Shown here in pieces: positions 1 to 8,700 of a stretch of DNA of 38,687 nt (its first letter is position 1; every line of letters begins with the position of its first letter). The notes under the pieces were generated by a model. It saw only the letters and a program-made list of their open reading frames with translations. It was not told the DNA's origin and ran no database searches. Origin of the DNA: Lachnospiraceae bacterium. GTDB lineage: Bacteria; Bacillota; Clostridia; Lachnospirales; Lachnospiraceae. The stretch lies in the NCBI GenBank assembly GCA_024681795.1, contig JAILAD010000010.1, positions 1 through 38,687 on the forward strand. Reading direction: 5' to 3'. The position numbers and the translations under genes were made by a program.

Positions 1-1
1 A

Positions 2-2968
2 AAGCACAATAATATCGGGGATAATGAATACTATTATTACTGGAAGACCACGACCCGGTCATTCGTTGCCACGACGTCAAACGGCGGTTTTATGACCTTT
101 GACGCAGGTGCATACGATAATGCGGATGGTTATCTCGTGGAGTATTATGACAGCAATTACAATTTTATCAGTTCCAAAACGGTTGCACCGGAGCTGCCGC
201 TGTTCGGATCATTTTATTCCGACGGAAGCAATTACTATCTGGTAACCGGAAAGGAAAATGATGCCCAGTCCGCAACGGCGGAGGTTTACCGGGTTACCAA
301 ATACGATCTGAACTGGAAGAAAATCAAATCGGTTTCTTTAAAGGACTGCAATACAACGCTTCCGTTCAGAGCGGGAGCCGCGGACATGATTTCTTCCGGA
401 AACAAGCTTTTTGTAAGAACATGCCATCAGATGTATACATCCTCGGATGGCTTGCGCCATCAGGCCAATTTAACGATGTTAATTGATAAGTCCAATATGA
501 CCATGCTGGATTCTTTCTCGATTGTCTGGAATCCTTCCGCCGGCTACAGCAGCCATTCCTTTAACCAGTTTGTGGCTCTGGACGGCAGCTATTTTATCGG
601 TGCGGATCATGGAGATGCTTATCCGAGAGGAGTTATGGTTGCGCGCTACAAGAATGCAATTACCGAAGGCAGTTTAAGCGGCGTGGATTCGTATTTTCCG
701 TATTCTTTTTCCGGTCAGATCGGACAGAATTACACCGGAGCAACACTTGGAGGCCTCGCGGTTTCTTCCACCTCCTATCTGACAGCGGGAAGCAGTATTG
801 ATCAGAATAATGTATCAAATACAACCAGAAATATTTTTATTGCAACGGTTGATAAGTCCACCGGCACGACATCCGTAAAATGGCTTACTTCTTTTGCCGA
901 AGGAGAGAATAGTTGCGGAAATCCGTTTTTGATTAAAGTCACAGACAATAAATTCGTTGTTCTCTGGACACGAAACGGTGTAACGAACTACGTTTTTATA
1001 GACGGCAAAGGAAATATGAAGAGTAAAATCCGTACCATGGACGGAGTTCTTTCGGACTGCAGACCGATCTACAAAGGCGGAAAAATAATCTGGTATTCCA
1101 GCGACGGAGCAAGTACAAATTTCTCCGAGATTATTGACTGCTATCCCGAAGTATCGCTTAAGAAAGTGGATGAAGGAGTACAGATTTCGTGGGAAGCACT
1201 TGAAATCGCAGCAAAATACAGAATTTTCAAGAAAGATGACGAAGGCAGGTGGGTGAAACTTGCAACCACGACGGCACTGAAATATACAGATAAAACTGCC
1301 GTTCCGGGAGACCCGAATACGTATGCGGTTATGGTTATGGACGCATCCGGAAAAGTTCTCGGTGAATACGGAGACGGAGAGACTCTTACATTTACACTGG
1401 ATCCGATTGAAATCGGTCTTGCAAATAAGGCAAGAGGTGTTATGGTCAGCTGGAGTGCCGTGGACAATGCGGCGAAATATGAAGTATTCCGTAAGATTCC
1501 GGGCAAATCCTGGGAGAGAGTCGGAACCACCACATCCTTAAAATATTCGGATAAAAAAGCGGTATTTTCCGAAACCTATCTTTATTCTGTAAGAGCAAAA
1601 ACAAAGAAAGGTAATTATATCAACAAATACGGTAACGGAACGAAGATTACATATATGGTATCCGCACCGAAGCTGACACTTGCAAACAGCGAAGACGGAG
1701 TGGAAGTAAGCTGGAAGTCCATGACCAAAGCTGCAAAATACCGTGTTTATGTAAAGAATGATTCCGGAAAATGGACGAGAATCGGACTGATTACCACCAC
1801 ATCCTTTACGGATAAAAATGTCGAGAACGGTAAGAAATATACCTATTCCGTAGTGGGACTGGATGCATCCAACCATGTCATGAACGAAAACGGCGACGGT
1901 TTTGAAATAACCAGAAGAGACGCATTCGTAAAAATGGACTGCTTCAATTCAACGGGAGGCGTTATGGTTTGCTGGAATGCCTTTGACGGAGCAGCAAAGT
2001 ACCGCGTATACCGAAAGAATTCTTCCGGCAAGTGGGTAAAACAGGCAACTGTAACCGATCTGAGTTACATGGATGCCGAGGCCGTACTGAATGAGGATAA
2101 TACCTATGCCGTACTTGCTGTTGCAGCAAACGGAACTTTGCTTTCCGATTACGGAAAGGGAACGACAATCAAGTTTGTTCTTCCGTGCACGCCTCTCGGG
2201 GCAACCGTAAAATCCAAAGGCGTAAGACTTGACTGGGAGCCGATGATTGAGAGAACGGCGAAGTACCAGGTGTTCAGAAGAACCAAATCCACTGCATGGG
2301 CTAAAATCGGAGCCACCTCAGGATTAAGCTATACCGATAAAACCGTGGAATCCGGAAAGAATTATTACTATTCCGTTTTAGCAGTTGATGCAGACGGAAA
2401 GGCCATGAATGATTACGGCGAGGGAATTCTGGTGAAATACAGGGCGGCTTCTGCAACGGCAACCGATGTAAAGAGCGGATTCAGTACCGAAGAAATTGCA
2501 GGAGAAGGAATTGTTGAAGAAGTAACGGAAGAAACCTCCGAAGAGATCAAAGACGAAGAAGAAACCTCCGAAGAGACCTCCGAAGAAACAAAAGACGAAG
2601 AAGATTCCGAAGAGACTTCCGAAGCGGTTGAAGACGAAGAAGAATCCTCTGAAGAAACCTCTGAAGAAACCTCCGAAGAAACCTCCGAAGAAACTTCCGA
2701 AGATATTACAGACGGGGAGGAGACTTCCGGAGAAAACGAAGACGGAGAGGAAGCTTCCGAAGAAACCGGTGATGCGGAAGAAATATCCGGGGAGAATAAT
2801 GAAGGAGAAGAGAGCTCAGTAAACAGGGAAGACGGAGAAGATGCACCTGAAGCAGTCATTGAAGAAACATCCGTAGAAACTTCCGAAGAAATCATAAGCG
2901 GAAACGAAGAAGTGAAAGAAGAAGTTTCCGGGGAAACCGGAGACGGAACGGAACCGGCTGAAGCGTAA
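2..2968 (+). CDS. Large secreted FN3-repeat protein, 5' end cut by window
   Basis: The reading frame is open from base 2 and the first codons (KHNNIGDN) match residues just after the signal peptide of the paralogue at 5728, so the true start and signal peptide lie left of the window. The first ~380 residues resemble the N-terminal domain of that paralogue and look like a beta-propeller (inferred). Five fibronectin-III-like repeats of ~85 residues follow (about bases 1153-2450), each with a W near the start, an AAKYRV-type strand, a SGKW turn and a Y[TS]DK strand. The last ~165 residues are Glu/Thr/Ser-rich with EETSE repeats. No LPXTG motif or C-terminal membrane segment is visible, so attachment to the cell is unclear. 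A terminator follows directly. The likely role is extracellular adhesion or a surface scaffold, which is inference only. Confidence 0.85.
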   Translation, partial: KHNNIGDNEYYYYWKTTTRSFVATTSNGGFMTFDAGAYDNADGYLVEYYDSNYNFISSKTVAPELPLFGSFYSDGSNYYLVTGKENDAQSATAEVYRVTKYDLNWKKIKSVSLKDCNTTLPFRAGAADMISSGNKLFVRTCHQMYTSSDGLRHQANLTMLIDKSNMTMLDSFSIVWNPSAGYSSHSFNQFVALDGSYFIGADHGDAYPRGVMVARYKNAITEGSLSGVDSYFPYSFSGQIGQNYTGATLGGLAVSSTSYLTAGSSIDQNNVSNTTRNIFIATVDKSTGTTSVKWLTSFAEGENSCGNPFLIKVTDNKFVVLWTRNGVTNYVFIDGKGNMKSKIRTMDGVLSDCRPIYKGGKIIWYSSDGASTNFSEIIDCYPEVSLKKVDEGVQISWEALEIAAKYRIFKKDDEGRWVKLATTTALKYTDKTAVPGDPNTYAVMVMDASGKVLGEYGDGETLTFTLDPIEIGLANKARGVMVSWSAVDNAAKYEVFRKIPGKSWERVGTTTSLKYSDKKAVFSETYLYSVRAKTKKGNYINKYGNGTKITYMVSAPKLTLANSEDGVEVSWKSMTKAAKYRVYVKNDSGKWTRIGLITTTSFTDKNVENGKKYTYSVVGLDASNHVMNENGDGFEITRRDAFVKMDCFNSTGGVMVCWNAFDGAAKYRVYRKNSSGKWVKQATVTDLSYMDAEAVLNEDNTYAVLAVAANGTLLSDYGKGTTIKFVLPCTPLGATVKSKGVRLDWEPMIERTAKYQVFRRTKSTAWAKIGATSGLSYTDKTVESGKNYYYSVLAVDADGKAMNDYGEGILVKYRAASATATDVKSGFSTEEIAGEGIVEEVTEETSEEIKDEEETSEETSEETKDEEDSEETSEAVEDEEESSEETSEETSEETSEETSEDITDGEETSGENEDGEEASEETGDAEEISGENNEGEESSVNREDGEDAPEAVIEETSVETSEEIISGNEEVKEEVSGETGDGTEPAEA
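2641..2702 (+). repeat. 15-bp tandem repeat coding the EETSE tail
   Basis: Near-identical 15-bp units of the type GAAGAAACCTCCGAA are repeated head to tail and encode EETSE. They lie in the acidic tail of the first gene and are likely to vary in copy number by slippage (inference). Confidence 0.7.
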
Positions 2969-3013
2969 GTGCGGGAAACAGCAGAAATGCAGTAATAAAG
3001 TTAAAACAGAGGA

Positions 3014-3041
3014 GGCAGCCCATCGGCTGCCTTTTCTTTTT
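3014..3041 (+). terminator. Rho-independent terminator after the first large gene
   Basis: A perfect 7-bp stem, GGCAGCC and GGCTGCC, with loop CATC is followed by TTTTCTTTTT. It lies 45 bases past the stop codon. Confidence 0.85.
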
Positions 3042-3082
3042 GGCAAATAATTCTATTCAAGAAAGGGAAATGAGAGTATTAT

Positions 3083-3088
3083 TATAAT
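3083..3088 (+). promoter_or_regulatory. Candidate -10 box upstream of the LRR gene
   Basis: TATAAT occurs ~110 bases before the start of the next gene. There is no good -35 box at 16-18 bases, so this is tentative. If real, the transcript has a 5' leader of about 100 bases. Confidence 0.3.
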
Positions 3089-3199
3089 GTACTTTTATAT
3101 GTTTCTGCATAGGCACTGCTGAATTATTGCAAGGATTTTTCATAAGTTGGTTTATTCGGGTTTGTTCATGGTATTTCAAGAATTGCGTGAGGTCCGTAC

Positions 3200-5731
3200 A
3201 TGAAAAAAACAGGAAAATTACTTTCAGCCGTTATTCCGCTTTTGCTGGTTATGATGTTACCGGCATTTGCCCTTCATGCGAAAGCATCGAAAGTTATAAT
3301 CAATGAGTCGAATTTTCCGGACAGCCGGTTTCGAAGCTACATTTCGGAAGAGTTTGATTCCGACGGGAACGGGGTAATCAAAGACTCGGAGATCTCGGAA
3401 ATCACCTGGATTTCCTGTGACGGACGCGGAATCAGTGACTTGCGCGGAATTGAATATTTTACATCGCTCGAAGGTCTTTACTGTTGCAATAACCGGATCT
3501 CAAGTCTGAATCTTTCTTCCAATAAATCGCTTTTGTACCTTGAGTGTTACAATAACCGTCTGACATCACTGGATACCGCCGGCAATACGGCGCTTCAGAT
3601 GCTTTACTGTTACGATAACCGGTTAAGCAGTCTGAACGTGAGCAAAAATACGAAACTGGAGTATCTGCACTGTGCGAATAACAATCTCGGAAGTCTTAAT
3701 GTCCGGAGCAATACGAAACTTCTGTATCTGGACTGTTCGAAGAATCCGCTCGGGAGTATTGATGTCAGCCGAAATACCGTGCTGGAAACCCTGCTGTGTG
3801 AAGAAGACGGACTGACCGGTCTTAATCTGAGCAAAAATACCGCGCTTACCGATCTCTGGTGCGGTTCCAACCGGATTGCAAGTCTTGATCTTAGCAACAA
3901 TGCGGAGCTTATGTTCATTATGTGTGCGAATAACTCGTTAAACAGCCTGAACCTGACCTCCAATCCGATGTTAAATTACCTTTCCTGTGAGGGCAATCCG
4001 ATGAAGAGGGTGGAAATTTTCGGGAATCCGGATTTGCTGGATGCATATCTGAACGGAGAAAAAACCACCGAGGACGGAATCACGTGGCATGAGGGAACCG
4101 GTTTCTTAAGATATGACTCGGGCGATACCGTGGTCACGAAAGATAAGCTGAAACCCATGGCGCTTACGTTAACAAATTTAACCGGCGGAATCAGCATCGA
4201 ATGGGAGGAAGTGACGGATGCCATTAAATACCGGGTTTACAAGAAAGATGACGGCGGAAACTGGGTGGTAATGGGCAGTACAACAGGGCTTAAATATAAG
4301 GATTCGGCTCCGAGAGCGGGATATGCCAACGTATATACCGTACTTGCGCTGGCGTCGGACGGTACGGAACTGTGCGCCCTCGGAAAAGGAACGTCCAAGG
4401 TATTTATGACGCCGCCTTTGGAAATTACGCTTACAAACAAAACGAGCGGTGTGATGATTAACTGGAGTGAGGTTCCGGGTGCGGTTAAATACTATATTTT
4501 CCGAATGAATCCGGACGGCTCTTGGGAGAAACTGGTTACCACCACATCCTTAAAATACACGGACAGAACGACGGTTTACAGCGAAAAATATTATTACAGC
4601 GTAAGAGCCGTCAGTGACAGCGGCAACTATATCAACAAGCGCGGAATCGGTACGAGAATTACCTATAAAATCCCCGCGCCGGAGCTTTCATTCCGGAATG
4701 TCGAGGATGGAATTGAGGTTTCGTGGAAACCGGTAAATAATGCGGCAAAATACCGCCTGTATGTAAAAACCGCATCCGGAAGCTGGAAATGCATTACGAC
4801 CACAACGGAAGTTTTCGGAACGGATACGGCAGTTACGGAAGGGCAGAAATACACCTATGCCGTAGTCGGATTTGATGCGGAAGAACGTATTATGAATGAT
4901 AAAGGTACCGGTTATGATTTTCTCCGAAAAGAGGAATTTGTAAAAATCGATGCAACCGGTACAACAGGCGGACTGGAAGTATTCTGGGATGAATATGAGG
5001 GAGCCGTAAAATACAGGGTTTACCGTAAAGCCGATTCCGGGGAATGGGTGAAACTGGCTGTGGTGACGGAATTATCCTATCTGGATGCAGAGGCTTCCGT
5101 AAACGCGGAAAATACCTACAGGGTTCTGGCAATCGGACCGGACGGAACGGTCATAAGCGAATACGGAAACGGAAAGACGTTTACTTTTGTAATTCCACCT
5201 ACATCTGTAGGAGCAATATCGAAAACCACCGGAGTCCGACTTGACTGGGAAGCGGTTATTACGGCTGCAAGATATCGGGTTGTAAGAAGAACGAAAACAA
5301 CGGACTGGGTAACGGTCGGAACCACGGCAGGATTGAGCTATACCGATAAGAGTGCGGTGTCCGGAAAGAATTATTATTACGCGGTACTTGCGCTGGACGG
5401 AAATAAAAAGGCACTGAATGAATCCGGGGAAGGAATTTTAGTGAAATACAGGGCCCCTTCGGCTTCCGTTTTCGCAGAGGAGAGCAGCGTTCTTTCGGAA
5501 GAGACGGAAGAAGTGACCGGAGGCGGAATCGAGGCGGAGGAACTCGTCGGAGAGGGAATTTTCGAAGAAGAGAATCCGGAAGAGATAATTGCAGAAGAGG
5601 AGATTTCCGAAGAGGAGATTTCCGAAGAAGAGAGTAACGAAGAAACAATTTCTGTGGAAGAGAACCCCGAAGAAGAGAGTTCAGAGGAAATTTCCACAGA
5701 AGACAGAAACGAAGAGAGGGTACAGTTATGA
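3200..5731 (+). CDS. Secreted LRR plus FN3-repeat protein with acidic tail
   Basis: The 843-residue protein begins with a signal peptide (about residues 1-28, MKKTGKLL then a hydrophobic core). Residues 53-64 form an EF-hand/dockerin-like loop (D53, D55, N57, E64) that could bind calcium. Nine leucine-rich repeats of 21 residues follow (about 90-280), with pattern LxxLxCxxNxLxxLxLSxNTx and a conserved Cys in nearly all. Five FN3-like repeats (about 315-735) correspond one to one with those of the flanking genes, then a Glu-rich tail. No sortase motif or C-terminal anchor is seen. The start is supported by the signal peptide; the ribosome site (GTGAGG) is weak. The stop overlaps the next start as ATGA, so the two are probably translationally coupled. 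LRRs suggest protein-protein or host-surface binding (inference). Confidence 0.88.
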   Translation: MKKTGKLLSAVIPLLLVMMLPAFALHAKASKVIINESNFPDSRFRSYISEEFDSDGNGVIKDSEISEITWISCDGRGISDLRGIEYFTSLEGLYCCNNRISSLNLSSNKSLLYLECYNNRLTSLDTAGNTALQMLYCYDNRLSSLNVSKNTKLEYLHCANNNLGSLNVRSNTKLLYLDCSKNPLGSIDVSRNTVLETLLCEEDGLTGLNLSKNTALTDLWCGSNRIASLDLSNNAELMFIMCANNSLNSLNLTSNPMLNYLSCEGNPMKRVEIFGNPDLLDAYLNGEKTTEDGITWHEGTGFLRYDSGDTVVTKDKLKPMALTLTNLTGGISIEWEEVTDAIKYRVYKKDDGGNWVVMGSTTGLKYKDSAPRAGYANVYTVLALASDGTELCALGKGTSKVFMTPPLEITLTNKTSGVMINWSEVPGAVKYYIFRMNPDGSWEKLVTTTSLKYTDRTTVYSEKYYYSVRAVSDSGNYINKRGIGTRITYKIPAPELSFRNVEDGIEVSWKPVNNAAKYRLYVKTASGSWKCITTTTEVFGTDTAVTEGQKYTYAVVGFDAEERIMNDKGTGYDFLRKEEFVKIDATGTTGGLEVFWDEYEGAVKYRVYRKADSGEWVKLAVVTELSYLDAEASVNAENTYRVLAIGPDGTVISEYGNGKTFTFVIPPTSVGAISKTTGVRLDWEAVITAARYRVVRRTKTTDWVTVGTTAGLSYTDKSAVSGKNYYYAVLALDGNKKALNESGEGILVKYRAPSASVFAEESSVLSEETEEVTGGGIEAEELVGEGIFEEENPEEIIAEEEISEEEISEEESNEETISVEENPEEESSEEISTEDRNEERVQL

Positions 5732-8700
5732 AGAGATTCCTGAATGGTTTAAAATTCGTCATTCCGACAGCTTTCGTTTTTATGATGGTATTTATATTGT
5801 TCGGAAACACCGTACTTGCCGACGCAGCAAAACACAACAATATCGGAGATCATAATTACAGTAACTGGAGCTCGCCGGCGCTTTCCTATATTACGCCGGT
5901 TTCGGGCGGTTATATGATTTTTGATGCCTTGTCATACAATTCCCAGGATGGTTATCTGGTGGAATATTATGACGGTAATTATAATTTTGTCAGTTCAAAA
6001 ACCGTTGCTGTCGAGTTGCCGATTTTCGGTGCCTTCTATTCAGACGGAAGCAATTACTATCTTTTAACCGGACAGGAGAATACGGAGGAATCCGCGACCG
6101 GGGAAGTATACAGGGTTACCAAATATTCCACGGACTGGAGCAGAATCTCATCGGTGTCTTTAAAAGACTGTAATACAACCATTCCGTTTGATGCCGGCGG
6201 AGCCGATATGATTTCTTACGGAAGCACTCTTTTTATCAGAACATGCCACGAAATGTATACATCTTCCGACGGGTATAACCATCAGGCTAATTTAACGATG
6301 CTGGTTGATACGTCCGCGATGACCATACTTGATTCTTTCTCAAAAGTCTGGAATTCTTCAGGCGGTTACTGCAGCCATTCCTTTAATCAGTATGTGGCAT
6401 TGGACGGCAGTTATTTTATAGGGGCCGATCACGGCGATGCACATCCGAGAGGCATTATGGTGACCCGTTACAACAATGCGGTTGCATCGGGAAGCCTGAA
6501 CGGTGTAAACGTATATTTTCCGTACAATTACTCGGAATCGGATACGCTTCACTATAACTATACCGGCGCCAATGTCGGAGGACTCGGAGTTTCCTCTTCC
6601 TCCTATCTGGTAGCCGGAAACAGCATTAATCAGGCTGATTTTGACCAGTCCAAAACAAAAAATATTATGATAGCGGTTGTCAATAAGTCAACGGGAAATA
6701 CGGGATATAAGATGATTACCTCCAATGCGGAAGGTGAGACAAGCTGCGGTAATCCGTTCCTGGTAAAGGTAAATGACGGCAGATTCCTTGTTCTCTGGTC
6801 CAGGGGAGATACGCTTCAGTATGCGTTTACGGACGGAGACGGAAATCTGCAGGGAAGTATTTATTCTGCGGAAGGAATGATTTCCGACTGTCGCCCGGTA
6901 ATGAACGGAGGCAAGGCTGTTTGGTATACCTATGACGGAAATCAGATGAATTTCTTTGAAATCAATACATCCACGGGTGAATTTTCCTCGAAGAATCCGA
7001 TTGATATCAACAGGGTAACGTTTGCAACCGTTCCGAGTCAGGGATTTACCGGCGCGGAAATTAAACCGGATATTAAACTGACATTCGGCGGAAGGGAACT
7101 CGTGAAGAATGTGGATTATTCGGTTGAGTATACGAATAACATAAACAGAGGAACTGCGAAAGCGGTCGTTACGGGAATCGGAAAATTTAACGGAAGTAAA
7201 ACCGTTTCCTTCTCCATTACACCAAAGAATATACAGGAATTAACGGTCGACCAGATTCCGGATATGGAATATACGGGATATGTGGTGACCCCGGATCCGG
7301 TAATTACATACGGAAAAAACACGCTGGTAAAAGGAACCGATTACGGTGTGTCCACTTCCGATACCGCTGCCGTCGGACAAAAAACCATTACCGTCAGCGG
7401 AAGGGGCAATTATACCGGCAGTATCAGTCTGACGTTTAATGTGGTGAAAAAAGATGTGAAGAATCTGGAGTACAGCAGTATAACGGATAAAATCTATACC
7501 GGTTCCGCCATTACGCCTTCGCTTACGGTTCGCAATAACGGAAAACTGTTATATAAGGATACGGACTATACGTTGGAATATCAGAACAATACCGCAATCG
7601 GAAAGGCAACCGTGGTTGTAAGCGGTATCAACAATTTTAAGGGAAGCTACAGTATTTCCTTCAACATTAATCCCAAGCCGATTTCGAATGTTTCTCTGTC
7701 GTATACATCCTATGCAATATATACGGGGGAACAGTTAAAACCGGAATTCAGCCTGAAAGACGGAGGCGTGCCTCTTACGGAGGGCACGGATTTTACGGCG
7801 GAATACTTTGATAACGTGAATGTCGGTAAGGGAAGAATCGTTGTTACGGGAACCGGAATATACGGAGGCACCAGGGAGATTAGCTTTACGGTTACGGCCC
7901 GCTCACTGTCTGCAACGACAATTGTCCTGGACGGAACTTCGTTTGTTTATACCGGAAGTGAAATTAAACCGTCGGTTACTGTGAAGTTTGACAGTAAAAC
8001 ATTAGTCGAAAATACGGATTATGAAATAACATATTCGGATAATGTGGAAATCGGAAGATACGCAACCGTAACCCTGACCGGAAAAGGTAATTTTAGCGGA
8101 ACTTCAAAGAAATATTTTACCATTCAGCCAATCAGCCTGAATGATTTTGAATTCAGCGGGATTCCGGATTGCACCTATACGGGTGAGGCGATTAAGCCCG
8201 CCGTTACCGTTCAGAAAGGAAGCAGTGTCCTTACGGAGGGAACCGATTACCAGCTGAGTTACGGAACCAATATTTCTGCAGGACAGGGCAGGGTTACCGT
8301 AACCGGAAAAGGTAATTATTCGGGATCGAAGATTCTTTACTTTAACATTCTTCCGAAGGATGTTTCCGGCCTTGATTTTACGTATTCGAAGAGTGAAACC
8401 TATACAAGATATACAATCACGCCGACGGTTACCGTAAAGGACGGAACGAAAGAACTGTCCACATACGATTACGGCGTAAGCTATTCAAACAATATCAATG
8501 CGGGAAAAGGAACGATTACCGTAACGGGAAAGAACAATTATACGGGTACGAAAAAACTGACCTTTACGATTAAACCGGCTCAGCTTTCCGAAACGGAAGC
8601 AGCACTCGGAAAGGAAGCAGCGGTTTTCACGGGGGATGCAATTACTCCGGTGGCCAATATTTTATGGAATAACCGTTATCTGACATCCGGTACGGATTAC

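Noticed and set aside
2413-2895. Serine-rich protein on the minus strand
   Set aside because: It is the antisense reading of the GAA/TCC-rich acidic tail; no ribosome site or independent family signal. The same applies to antisense frames at 5377-5697 and 10683-11003.
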